Source: Lachnospiraceae bacterium OF09-6
GTDB lineage: Bacteria > Bacillota > Clostridia > Lachnospirales > Lachnospiraceae
Direction of reading: 5' to 3'
Assembly: GCA_003435055.1 (NCBI GenBank)
Contig: QUMM01000031.1
Location: 1-39,173, forward strand
DNA length: 39,173 bases
Shown here piece by piece: positions 16,462-24,503 of the stretch (position 1 is its first letter; each line of letters starts with the position of its first letter). The notes under the pieces are model-generated. The model was given only the letters and a program-made list of their open reading frames with translations, did no database searches and was not told the origin of the DNA. The position numbers and the translations under genes were made by a program.

Positions 16462-17154
16462 ATGCAGTTATCAAAAAGATTAGAAGCAGTGGTGAGGCTG
16501 GCCGGAACCTGCCAGTGTATTGCAGACATCGGAACCGATCACGGATATATTCCAATCTATATGGTGGAGCAGCATCTGGCGGAAAGAGCGATTGCCATGG
16601 ACGTAAATAAAGGACCACTGGAGCGGGCACAAAAGAATATCCAGGCCTATAGGATGGAAGATAAGATTGTAACCAGACTGTCGGATGGAACGGCAGCACT
16701 AAAGAGTGGCGAGGCAGATGGCGTGATCATTGCCGGAATGGGAGGTCTTCTGACCATACGTATTCTGGAGGCAGGCGAAAAAAATCTGAAAACAGTGCAG
16801 ACGCTGGTACTTCAGCCTCAATCGGAACTGGAGCAGGTAAGAAAGTTCCTGGCAGGACATGGTTATCGGATCACGGCAGAGAATATGGTACTGGATGAAG
16901 GAAAGTATTATCCGATGATGCGGGTGGAACATGGAACACAGGAGAACTGGGAAGAACAGGAATATGCATTTGGAAAATATCTGATTGCAGCAAGGAATCC
17001 TGTATTACTGGAGTTCCTGAAGAAAGAGGAAAAGCTTTGCGGGGAAATCCTGAGTTCTCTGGAAGGGAAAAGTGGAGAACATATTGAAAGAAGACGGGCG
17101 GAAGTACAGGAAAAGAAAGAGAAAATCCGTCTGGCAAAGGAGCAGATGAGATGA
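16462..17154 (+). CDS. trmK: tRNA (adenine(22)-N1)-methyltransferase TrmK
   Basis: This 230-residue class-I SAM-dependent methyltransferase is of the COG2384/TrmK family, which methylates N1 of A22 in tRNA. The SAM-binding motif is ADIGTDHGYIPI (21-32), and IIAGMGGLL (~88-96) corresponds to the family's motif IV region. A C-terminal coiled coil (SGEHIERRRAEVQEKKEK, ~205-222) is typical. ATG 16462 has GGAGA upstream. Its stop overlaps the start of the Nif3-family gene by four bases (ATGA), so the two are translationally coupled, matching the widely conserved trmK-nif3 (yqfN-yqfO) pairing. Confidence 0.92.
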   Translation: MQLSKRLEAVVRLAGTCQCIADIGTDHGYIPIYMVEQHLAERAIAMDVNKGPLERAQKNIQAYRMEDKIVTRLSDGTAALKSGEADGVIIAGMGGLLTIRILEAGEKNLKTVQTLVLQPQSELEQVRKFLAGHGYRITAENMVLDEGKYYPMMRVEHGTQENWEEQEYAFGKYLIAARNPVLLEFLKKEEKLCGEILSSLEGKSGEHIERRRAEVQEKKEKIRLAKEQMR

Positions 17155-17939
17155 CCATGAAAGAACTGACACAGAAACTGGAAGAACGGTATCCACTGGA
17201 AAAAGCAGAAAGCTGGGATAACAGTGGATTGCAGGTGGGACGGAAAAATAAAGCAGTACGAAAAGTATTTTTGGCACTGGATGCGACAGATGCAGTAATA
17301 AAAGAAGCAGCAGAATGGAAGGCTGATATGCTGCTGACACACCATCCACTGACATTGGATGGAATCCGTCAGGTACAGGCAGAATCTTTGACCGGACATA
17401 AAATTTTTACATTGATTCGGAACGATATCTGTCACTATGCCATGCATACCAATTATGATGTAGTGGAAATGGGAGAAGCAGCAGGTGAGATGATGAAACT
17501 CCAGCATCCGGAAATATTGGAGATAACAGGAATAAATGAAAAAAATGGTATGCCGGAGGGAATCGGCCGAGTGGGAGCTCTGGTACGTCCGGTGACTGTG
17601 GAAGAGTGCGCGCAGATTGTGAAACGTATTTTTGGGCTGGATACGGTAAAAATATTTGGTGATATGGATCAGGTGATCGAACGGGTGGCGATCTGCCCTG
17701 GATCCGGAAAAAGTATGATTGGAACTGCCATCAGAAAGAAGGCGCAGGTGATGATCACCGGCGATATCGGACATCATGATGGAATTGATGCGGTGGATCG
17801 GGGAATCGCTGTGATTGATGCAGGACACTATGGACTGGAGCATATCTTCATCAGCCGCATGGAACAGTACCTGAAATCGCAGTTTCCAAATCTGGAGATA
17901 AAAAAGACAGAGTGTGGCAATCCATTTCAAGTGATGTAG
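17151..17939 (+). CDS. Nif3-like dinuclear metal centre protein
   Basis: This 262-residue member of the Nif3/YqfO (DUF34) family is sometimes annotated as GTP cyclohydrolase I type 2; the true reaction remains unsettled. Metal ligands are visible: His64-His65 in LLTHHPL, the Asp of HTNYDVVE (~102), and His/Glu in DAGHYGLEH (~221-229). It is the short form lacking the ~100-residue inserted PII-like domain of Bacillus YqfO. It overlaps trmK by ATGA and precedes the nucleoside kinase by 24 bases; all three are likely cotranscribed with dnaG. Confidence 0.9.
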   Translation: MTMKELTQKLEERYPLEKAESWDNSGLQVGRKNKAVRKVFLALDATDAVIKEAAEWKADMLLTHHPLTLDGIRQVQAESLTGHKIFTLIRNDICHYAMHTNYDVVEMGEAAGEMMKLQHPEILEITGINEKNGMPEGIGRVGALVRPVTVEECAQIVKRIFGLDTVKIFGDMDQVIERVAICPGSGKSMIGTAIRKKAQVMITGDIGHHDGIDAVDRGIAVIDAGHYGLEHIFISRMEQYLKSQFPNLEIKKTECGNPFQVM

Positions 17940-17963
17940 AACTGAAAAAAGGAGAGACTTAAG

Positions 17964-19629
17964 ATGCAGGAAAAAATGTTACAGGTAAAAATTGACGGAA
18001 AAGAAAAGACATACCGGGAAGGTACCCGCTATCTGGATGCTGCACAGGAGTTTCAGAAATATGCAGACAGCAGAATTGTGCTGGCATCGGTAAATGGCAG
18101 ATTAAAAGAGCTTACTAAGAAAATGAAAGATGGGGAAGAGATTTGTCTGCTGACGTTGAAAGATAAAAATGGATTTATGACCTATCGTAGAAGCATGATT
18201 TTACTGATGCTGAAAGCTGTTTATACGGTAGGCGGGTTTGAACTGGTGGATCGTGTGGGCGTTCATTATTCCGTAGGAAGTGGATTCTATGTGACCATTT
18301 CCGGCGAGAAAAAAACAGAACTCACATTTTTGAAACAGGTGGAGCAGACGATGCGGGAGATGGTGAATAAGAAGCTGCCGATTACCAAGACATCCATTTC
18401 CACAGATGAAGCCATAGAGCTGTTTCGCAGACTTGGCATGGAAGATAAGGAAAAACTGTTCCATTACCGGATTGCCTCTAAGGTGAATATTTACGATCTG
18501 GCAGGATTTAAGGATTACTTTTATGGCTATATGGTACCGGATACCAGTTATCTGGATCAGTTTACTCTGATACCTTTTGATGAAGGATTCGTGCTTCAGA
18601 TGCCAAAGAGATCAGAACCGGATAAAGTGCCGGAGTTTCGGGCGGATGCCAAGCTGTTCCAGGTACAGAAGGAATCTCTGAAATGGGGAGAGATGATGAA
18701 GATTCGTACGGTAGGAGACCTAAATGAACGGATTGTGTCAGAAAGTGTGCATGACCTGATGCTGGTACAGGAGCTCTGCAGGAGAAGAAGATCAGCGAAA
18801 TTGCTCGATGATCACAGCGCAGCCGGAAAAGAAGCTGATTATGATTGCAGGCCCTTCTTCCTCGGGAAAGACTACATTTTCCCACCGGCTATCCACACAG
18901 CTGGCAGCGAATGGCATGAAACCGCACCCGATTCCGATGGATAATTATTTTGTGGAACGGGAAGATACACCGAGAGATGAAGATGGAAATCCAGATTATG
19001 AATGTCTGGAAGCAATTGATATCGATTTGTTTAACCGGAATATGACGGATCTTCTCGCCGGAAAGGCAGTGGATATGCCGATATTTAACTTTAAGACCGG
19101 AAAAAAAGAATATAAAGGGAATGTTCTTCAACTGGGACCGGATGATGTACTGGTAATAGAAGGGATCCATGGATTGGATGACAGGCTGTCTCATTCACTT
19201 CCGAAGGAAAGTAAATTTAAGATCTATATCAGTGCGCTGACCCAGTTAAACATCGATGAACATAACCGGATTCCGACTACAGATGGCAGGTTGCTGCGAA
19301 GAATCGTCAGGGATGCAAGAACAAGAGGAACGCTGGCCAGGGATACGATAGCTATGTGGCCATCTGTCAGAAGAGGAGAAGAAGCGCATATTTTCCCATA
19401 TCAGGAAGAAGCAGATGTAATGTTTAACTCCGCCCTGATCTATGAACTGGCTGTCCTGAAAGTGTATGCGCAGCCACTTTTGCTGGGGATCAGGAGAGAA
19501 GAACCGGAATATCAGGAAGCAAAGCGACTTCTGAAGTTTCTGGATTATTTTGTGAGCATTCCGAGTGAGAATATCCCGTTAAATTCACTTTTAAGAGAAT
19601 TTGTGGGCGGAAGCTGTTATCAGGTATAG
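17964..19629 (+). CDS. Nucleoside kinase (TGS/ThrRS-like N-domain plus uridine kinase), two frame breaks near 18773 and 18808
   Basis: The ~555-residue protein joins an N-terminal TGS and ThrRS-editing-like region (~1-200) to a uridine-kinase-type P-loop domain (Walker A GPSSSGKTT, encoded at about 18853-18879), a fusion common in Clostridia. The first frame is conserved to MLVQE. A short middle stretch reads ALQEKKISEIAR in the -1 frame, then from 18808 a third frame carries MITAQPEKKLIMIAG to the end. One missing G (GAGGCT read as GAGCT at ~18773) and one missing A (CGAATG read as CGATG at ~18808) restore a single frame. The predicted product phosphorylates uridine/cytidine or another nucleoside. 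ATG 17964 has GGAGAG upstream. rnpB follows after its own promoter. Confidence 0.87.
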
Positions 19630-19647
19630 CGTTTTATCAAATATTAT

Positions 19648-19676
19648 TTGACAAAAATGCGAGGATCAGTTATAGT
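19648..19676 (+). promoter_or_regulatory. rnpB promoter
   Basis: A perfect -35 TTGACA (19648-19653), a 17-base spacer and -10 TATAGT (19671-19676) place the start at about 19684, exactly the 5' end of the RNase P RNA. This is one of the strongest promoters in the window and begins 18 bases after the kinase gene's stop. Confidence 0.88.
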
Positions 19677-19684
19677 ATCATCTT

Positions 19685-20025
19685 GTGAGTAAGGTAAATG
19701 ATCGCGGCTGGCAGGCCGAAAGGTGCCAGACGAGGAAAGTCCGGGCTTCACAGGGCAGGATGCCGGATAACGTCCGGTGGAGGCGACTCCAAGGATAGTG
19801 CAACAGAAATGTACCGCCTCTTTTGAGGTAAGGGTGGAAGGGCAGTGTAAGAGACTACCGCCTGGCTGGTAACAGACAGGGCATATGTAAACCCCATTCG
19901 AAGCAAGACCGAATAAAAGCATATGGCGGCCCGTCAGCTTTAGGTAGGTCGCTTGAGCCTGGTGGCAACATCAGGCCTGGATAGATGATCATTCACGACA
20001 TAACCCGGCTTATCGCTTTGCTCAC
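19685..20025 (+). ncRNA. rnpB: RNase P RNA (class A type)
   Basis: This catalytic RNA trims the 5' leader of pre-tRNAs. Diagnostic segments are GAGGAAAGTCCGGGC (CR-I), AGGGTGGAAGGGCAGTG, GTAAACCCCATTCGAAGCAAGACC, and the 3' GATAGATGATCATTCACGACA with ACCCGGCTTA (CR-V). The P1 ends GTGAG (19685) and CTCAC (20025) pair, fixing both ends. It has a full-length class A layout, including the L15 loop GGTAACAGACAG region. It is expressed from its own promoter and ended by the hairpin at 20044-20085. Confidence 0.96.
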
Positions 20026-20043
20026 AGATATGCCATGACAACA

Positions 20044-20085
20044 AAAAAGGTGCCTTGAAACCGTTAAGTTTCAAGGCACCTTTTT
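20044..20085. terminator. Bidirectional terminator between rnpB and pyrI
   Basis: A perfect 18-base stem (20044-20061 with 20068-20085, core GGTGCCTTGAAAC) encloses CGTTAA. The plus strand ends in T5 and the minus strand ends in T5-6, so it stops both rnpB and the pyrBI transcript. Confidence 0.92.
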
Positions 20086-20096
20086 ATCACAGCTAT

Positions 20097-20528
20097 TTAT
20101 TGTCCGCTGCCGTATTTCTGTTCACAGTATTTGCAACGGTATACTTCTTTTTCCGGATCGGTCAGAGTAAAGATCTGATCCAGTCCCTGTTCAATAGAAG
20201 TGATACATCTCGGATTCTTGCATTTCAGGATATTGACAATCTTTTTCGGAAGAGTCAGTTCCCTTTTAGCAACAATCGCCCCATCTTTGATAATATTTAC
20301 CGTAATATTGTGGTCAATGAATCCCAGAATATCGATATTTAGCATATCGATCGGACATTCCACCTTGATGATGTCTTTTCTGCCCATTTTGTTGCTGGTG
20401 GCATTTTTGATAATCGCAACAGTACAGTCCAGTTCATCCAGCTTCAGATAATGATAAATGGTCATACTTTTGCCGGCTTCGATATGATCCAGAACAAATC
20501 CTTCGTTTAACTGTCCTACATTTAACAT
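20097..20528 (-). CDS. pyrI: Aspartate carbamoyltransferase regulatory chain
   Basis: This 143-residue regulatory subunit binds nucleotide effectors (CTP/ATP) and links catalytic trimers in the ATCase holoenzyme. The N-terminal effector domain (~1-95) is followed by the zinc domain with Cys103, Cys108, Cys132 and Cys135 (C-X4-C ... C-X2-C), complete as in E. coli PyrI. ATG 20528 has AGGAG upstream; the longer in-frame reading would overlap pyrB. The start lies 23 bases after the pyrB stop, giving a pyrB-pyrI operon and so an allosteric class-B type enzyme rather than the PyrR-controlled single-chain type of Bacillus. Confidence 0.95.
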   Translation of the reverse strand: MLNVGQLNEGFVLDHIEAGKSMTIYHYLKLDELDCTVAIIKNATSNKMGRKDIIKVECPIDMLNIDILGFIDHNITVNIIKDGAIVAKRELTLPKKIVNILKCKNPRCITSIEQGLDQIFTLTDPEKEVYRCKYCEQKYGSGQ

Positions 20529-20551
20529 AAGTTTCACACTCCTTTTTCGAA

Positions 20552-21472
20552 TTACTGGTCGCGCCATTTCAACAGTGTCAGAATCAGGGCCATTCTTGCA
20601 TAGACGCCGTACTGGACCTGTTTGAAGTAGGCTGCTCGTGGGTCATCATCAACTTCTACAGAAATCTCGTTTACACGAGGAAGTGGATGGAGAACCAGCA
20701 TATCAGGTCCGGCCAGTTTCATCTTTTCTTTATCCAGGATATAGAAATCCTTCATACGTACATAATCCTCTTCATTGAAGAAACGTTCCTTCTGCACACG
20801 GGTCATGTAGAGCAGATCCAGTTCCGGAAGGGCGTCTTCCAGACGAACGACTTCTTTATAAGGAATATTGTTTTTAGCCAGAACATCTTCACGGATATAG
20901 CTTGGTACACGAAGCTCCTCCGGAGAGATCAGGACAAAGCGTACATTTGGATAACGGATCATGGCATGGATCAGAGAATGAACCGTACGTCCGAATTTCA
21001 GGTCTCCACAGAAACCAATGGTCAGGTTATCCAGGTGTCCTTTCAGGGAACGGATAGTCAGCAGATCGGTAAGCGTCTGGGTAGGATGCTGATGTCCGCC
21101 GTCGCCTGCGTTGATGACAGGAATGGATGATTTGGTGGAAGCTACATAGGCAGCACCTTCCTTTGGATGACGGATCGCACAGATGTCTGCGTAGCAGGAA
21201 ATCATGCGGATCGTATCGGCAACGCTTTCTCCTTTGGCAGCAGAGCTGCTGGCGGCCGAAGAAAAACCAAGTACCTGACCACCCAGATTGATCATAGCAG
21301 CTTCAAAACTGAGTCGTGTGCGTGTACTTGGTTCATAAAATAAAGTAGCAATTTTAAGGCCATCACATTTATGTGAATACTTGGAAGGGTTCGCTTCAAT
21401 GTCATTCGCAAGATCAAGAATACCGTCGATTTCTTCTACGGTAAGATCTAAAGGGTTCATCAAATGTCTCAT
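20552..21472 (-). CDS. pyrB: Aspartate carbamoyltransferase catalytic chain
   Basis: This 306-residue enzyme condenses carbamoyl phosphate and aspartate, the first committed step of pyrimidine synthesis. Carbamoyl-phosphate-binding STRTR is at 49-53, the 80s loop has Ser-Ala-Ala-Lys-Gly-Glu (77-82), and HPTQ is at 129-132. The C-terminal [11 protein letters not shown] carries the aspartate-domain loop. ATG 21472 has AAGGAG 8 bases upstream. The leader is only ~26 bases from the predicted promoter, too short for a PyrR-type attenuator. Confidence 0.96.
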   Translation of the reverse strand: MRHLMNPLDLTVEEIDGILDLANDIEANPSKYSHKCDGLKIATLFYEPSTRTRLSFEAAMINLGGQVLGFSSAASSSAAKGESVADTIRMISCYADICAIRHPKEGAAYVASTKSSIPVINAGDGGHQHPTQTLTDLLTIRSLKGHLDNLTIGFCGDLKFGRTVHSLIHAMIRYPNVRFVLISPEELRVPSYIREDVLAKNNIPYKEVVRLEDALPELDLLYMTRVQKERFFNEEDYVRMKDFYILDKEKMKLAGPDMLVLHPLPRVNEISVEVDDDPRAAYFKQVQYGVYARMALILTLLKWRDQ

Positions 21473-21489
21473 CTAATTATCTCCTTTTC

Positions 21490-21532
21490 GTATACTCTGT
21501 AAACAGTATACACGAAAAGTTTAAAATAGCAA
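21490..21532 (-). promoter_or_regulatory. Predicted pyrB promoter with overlapping palindrome
   Basis: On the minus strand a -35 TTGCTA (21532-21527), 16-base spacer and -10 TATACT (21510-21505) are visible. The -10 is one arm of the inverted repeat GTATACT (21490-21496) / AGTATAC (21505-21511) with an inner CTGT/ACAG, extended outward by CTTTTCG/CGAAAAG. Because transcription would begin inside the repeat, it is better read as a DNA operator than as an RNA hairpin. No regulator is identifiable from the sequence. Confidence 0.55.
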
Positions 21533-21541
21533 GCAGAAAAA

Positions 21542-21919
21542 TCAGTGTTTTACAACTTTTTCAAACAGAAGTCCTGTGAGAAACCAGACAGGGGCATAGT
21601 CCAGACGGATGACACCATGAAAATTCAGAGGAGCATTGCTGTAATCCCAGGGACAGAGATTATGTTTTTTTAAAAGGGTACCGGTCAGATACTCCATGGT
21701 AAAGATGCCATTCATGTAGAGCATACCACGAAGAGCGATATTTTGGTTTTTCAGTTTTTCGGACAGCGGTCCTATGATGGCAGCCATGCCATAGATCGGG
21801 AACATCCAAACGGAAGAATGACCGATCATCTTATAATCCTGGCGGGACAGGGAATGCAGGCTGGTCCAGAGAAGTTCCAGACACCAGCCACAGATACCGC
21901 ATTTCATAAAGTTCTTCAT
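21542..21919 (-). CDS. Small membrane protein, PF06541-like (putative ABC transporter permease, CmpB type)
   Basis: This 125-residue protein has about three or four hydrophobic segments. It contains HSSVWMFPIYGMAAIIGPLSEKL and GIFTMEYLTG, with LCPWDYS further on, which are hallmarks of the PF06541 family of uncharacterised Clostridial membrane proteins. In the family these Trp/Tyr-rich loops face the membrane surface; no transport has been shown. It is transcribed on the minus strand upstream of pyrB, with a 70-base gap holding the pyrB promoter. I see no good ribosome-binding site before ATG 21919; the alternative ATG at 21907 is similarly weak, so the start is uncertain. Confidence 0.7.
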   Translation of the reverse strand: MKNFMKCGICGWCLELLWTSLHSLSRQDYKMIGHSSVWMFPIYGMAAIIGPLSEKLKNQNIALRGMLYMNGIFTMEYLTGTLLKKHNLCPWDYSNAPLNFHGVIRLDYAPVWFLTGLLFEKVVKH

Positions 21920-21956
21920 AGAGTCAGTATGTCCAGAAAGCGAAAAAGTATGCTAC

Positions 21957-21984
21957 TTGAAAAAAAGATGAGGTATGATATACT
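21957..21984 (+). promoter_or_regulatory. Predicted promoter of folC-pheA operon
   Basis: TTGAAA (21957-21962) and TATACT (21979-21984) are 16 bases apart, and TGA before the -10 gives an extended -10. The start near 21991 leaves a ~68-base leader before folC. Confidence 0.65.
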
Positions 21985-22058
21985 AAAAATAATATGCCGT
22001 GTCCATAAGAACAGAGGGCAGGCAGGAAAAGTGATGAAGTATCAAATGAGGAGAAATT

Positions 22059-23363
22059 ATGACATACGAAGAAGCGAGAAGCTATCTGGAGGAAATGAAT
22101 AAAACCGGAATTGTGCTCGGACTGGAGAGTATGGAACATCTTTTGGCAGAACTTGGGAATCCACAGGATCAGCTGAAGTTTATCCATATTGCAGGAACCA
22201 ATGGAAAAGGTTCTGTGCTGGCTTATCTGTCTACTATTTTAAAAGAAGCAGGATACCGGGTGGGACGGTATATATCCCCGACATTATTTTCTTATCGGGA
22301 GCGTATTCAGGTAAATGAGGAATATATCAGCCGTGAGGCAGTGAGCTGTTATGTGGAAAAGATAAAGCAGGCTATTGAACGGATGCGGGAAAAGAATATG
22401 CCGGATCCGACGATTTTTGAAGTGGAAACGGCAATGGCCTTTTTACATTTTGTGGATCAGAACTGTGATATTGTTGTTCTGGAGACTGGTATGGGTGGTG
22501 ACACGGATGCTACCAATGTGATCCGCACGACGGTGATGGAAGTCATCGTATCCATCAGCAAAGATCACACAGCATTTCTGGGAAATACACTGGCTGAGAT
22601 TGCAGGACACAAGGCGGGCATTATTAAGCCGGGAACGGTGGTAGTATCTGCAAAGCAGGCACCGGAAGCCATGGCTGTGCTGGAAGAAAAAGCCAGAAGC
22701 TGCAATGCTGTATTAAAAGTAGCAGACTGGGAGCAGGCAGAAGACATCCGCTATGGTCTGGAGGAGCAGAGCTTCTCTTATGGTCATGACCGTGACATCT
22801 GCATTTATCTTGGTGGAAGTTATCAGATCAAAAATGCGGTGACTGCCTATATTGGTGTGCAGGCGCTGAGGGAACTGGGCTATTCGATCAGTGAGGAGCA
22901 GATGCGGCAGGGATTCGCAAAGACACGATGGAATGGAAGATTTACTGTGCTGCAGAAAGATCCCATGGTGATTATTGATGGGGCACATAATCCGGATGGA
23001 GCAGCAGAATTGGAAAAATCCATTTGCCAGTGCCTGAAAAATAAAGAGATCTATGCGATCTGTGGGGTTTTTCGGGATAAGGAATATGATCAGGTGTTGC
23101 ATTGTATTCTGCCCCATGTAAAATCGGTGATTACTATTCAGACACCAGGCAATCCAAGGGCACTGCCTGCAAAGGAACTGGCAGAAGCTGCAAAGCAGTA
23201 TTGTCCGCAGGTTCATGCGGAAAAGAATATAGAAAAAGCGGTTCGGGAGTCTGTAGAGCAGGCAAAAAGGTCGGATGGTGTAGTACTGGCATTTGGTTCC
23301 CTGTCTTTCCTTGGTGAGATCCGAAAAGCAATAAATGGAAAGGAAAACAGGAGTAATATATGA
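22059..23363 (+). CDS. folC: Folylpolyglutamate synthase/dihydrofolate synthase family (copy 1)
   Basis: This 434-residue Mur-ligase-fold enzyme adds glutamate to folates and, in bifunctional forms, to dihydropteroate. The P-loop is IAGTNGKGSVLAYL (~43-56), VVLETGMGGDTDATN (~139-153) holds the magnesium and ATP residues, the central HKAGIIKPG follows, and IIDGAHNPDGA (~306-316) is the C-terminal substrate loop. ATG 22059 has GGAG 8 bases upstream. It is intact, and its stop overlaps the pheA start (ATGA). A second family member, with the more usual GLGGRLDATN signature, lies at 34590. This copy has GMGGDTDATN, so substrate details may differ. Confidence 0.9.
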   Translation: MTYEEARSYLEEMNKTGIVLGLESMEHLLAELGNPQDQLKFIHIAGTNGKGSVLAYLSTILKEAGYRVGRYISPTLFSYRERIQVNEEYISREAVSCYVEKIKQAIERMREKNMPDPTIFEVETAMAFLHFVDQNCDIVVLETGMGGDTDATNVIRTTVMEVIVSISKDHTAFLGNTLAEIAGHKAGIIKPGTVVVSAKQAPEAMAVLEEKARSCNAVLKVADWEQAEDIRYGLEEQSFSYGHDRDICIYLGGSYQIKNAVTAYIGVQALRELGYSISEEQMRQGFAKTRWNGRFTVLQKDPMVIIDGAHNPDGAAELEKSICQCLKNKEIYAICGVFRDKEYDQVLHCILPHVKSVITIQTPGNPRALPAKELAEAAKQYCPQVHAEKNIEKAVRESVEQAKRSDGVVLAFGSLSFLGEIRKAINGKENRSNI

Positions 23364-24490
23364 TTGATTTATCAGAATTAAGAAACCAGATCGATGACAT
23401 CGACCGTCAGATTGTGGATTTATATGAAAAACGTATGGCTGTCAGCGGTCAGGTGGCAGAATATAAGATTGAGACAGGGAAGAAAGTCTTTGATAAAGAA
23501 CGGGAGGACTCCAAGCTGGAGACATTAAAAGGGCTCACACATAATAATTTTAACAGCCATGGAATCGAAGAACTGTTTCAACAGATTATGTCTATGAGCC
23601 GTAAGCTTCAGTATCAGCTGCTGACCCAAAAAGGTGTGGTAGGTAAGCTGCCATTTACAGAAGTGGAGCAGCTGGAGAAGAAAAATGTCCGGGTTGTATT
23701 TCAGGGTGTGGAAGGTGCCTACAGTCAGGCAGCCATGAAAGCATTCTTTGGAGATGAGATCACTTCCTTTCATGTAAAACAGTGGAGAGATGCGTTAAGC
23801 GCCATCTCAGAAGGAATGGCAGATTTTGCAGTACTTCCAATTGAAAATTCGACTGCAGGTTTTGTCAGTGAAATCTATGATCTGTTATTGAAATACGATG
23901 ATTACATTGTTGGAGAGCAGATCATAAGAATTGAACATAAGCTGCTGGGATGTCCGGGGGCTAAGCTGGAGGATATCCGCAGTGTCTATTCTCATGAGCA
24001 GGCGCTGATGCAGTGCGAACAGTATCTGAATCGTCACCGCAACTGGACACAGACCGCACTGGAGAATACAGCAGGTGCGGCTAAGAAGGTGGCAGAAGAC
24101 CATGATAAGACCCAGGCAGCAATTGCCAGTGCGATTGCCGGAGAGACTTTCGGACTGGAGATTCTGGATGAGAATCTCTGTGAGAATGATGTGAATTCTA
24201 CCAGATTCATTATTGTATCCAATCAGCGCATTTTTGAAAAGAATGCGAAAAAGATCAGTATCTGCTTTGAACTGCCACATCACAGCGGATCATTGTACAA
24301 TATTTTATCTCATTTCATTTATAATAATCTGAATATGAGCAAGATTGAATCCCGCCCGCTTCCGGGAAGAAACTGGGAGTATCGTTTTTTTGTGGATTTT
24401 GAAGGCAATCTGAATGACAGTGCTGTAAAAAATGCAATCCGTGGCATTACGGAAGAAGCGGCAAATATGAAAATACTTGGAAATTACTAA
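23360..24490 (+). CDS. pheA: Bifunctional chorismate mutase/prephenate dehydratase (P-protein)
   Basis: This 376-residue enzyme carries out two steps of phenylalanine synthesis. The AroQ-type chorismate mutase is at 1-90 (LRNQIDDIDRQIVDLYEKR), the prephenate dehydratase at ~109-285 (FQGVEGAYSQAA, PIENSTAG and the catalytic Thr-Arg-Phe in NSTRFI ~278-281). The regulatory ACT domain (~296-376) has GSLYNIL and SRPLPG, the usual phenylalanine-binding elements, so feedback inhibition is expected. It overlaps folC by ATGA and is followed 13 bases later by the DUF815 ATPase gene. Confidence 0.95.
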   Translation: MIDLSELRNQIDDIDRQIVDLYEKRMAVSGQVAEYKIETGKKVFDKEREDSKLETLKGLTHNNFNSHGIEELFQQIMSMSRKLQYQLLTQKGVVGKLPFTEVEQLEKKNVRVVFQGVEGAYSQAAMKAFFGDEITSFHVKQWRDALSAISEGMADFAVLPIENSTAGFVSEIYDLLLKYDDYIVGEQIIRIEHKLLGCPGAKLEDIRSVYSHEQALMQCEQYLNRHRNWTQTALENTAGAAKKVAEDHDKTQAAIASAIAGETFGLEILDENLCENDVNSTRFIIVSNQRIFEKNAKKISICFELPHHSGSLYNILSHFIYNNLNMSKIESRPLPGRNWEYRFFVDFEGNLNDSAVKNAIRGITEEAANMKILGNY

Positions 24491-24503
24491 ACAGGGGCAA
24501 GCT

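Noticed and set aside
16908..17930. 340-codon open frame on the minus strand
   Set aside because: It is antisense to trmK and the Nif3 gene, which are conserved and complete; its His/Ser/Phe-rich product has no recognisable domain.
21473..21500. PyrR attenuator before pyrB
   Set aside because: The predicted leader is only ~26 bases and has no anti-terminator or terminator stems.
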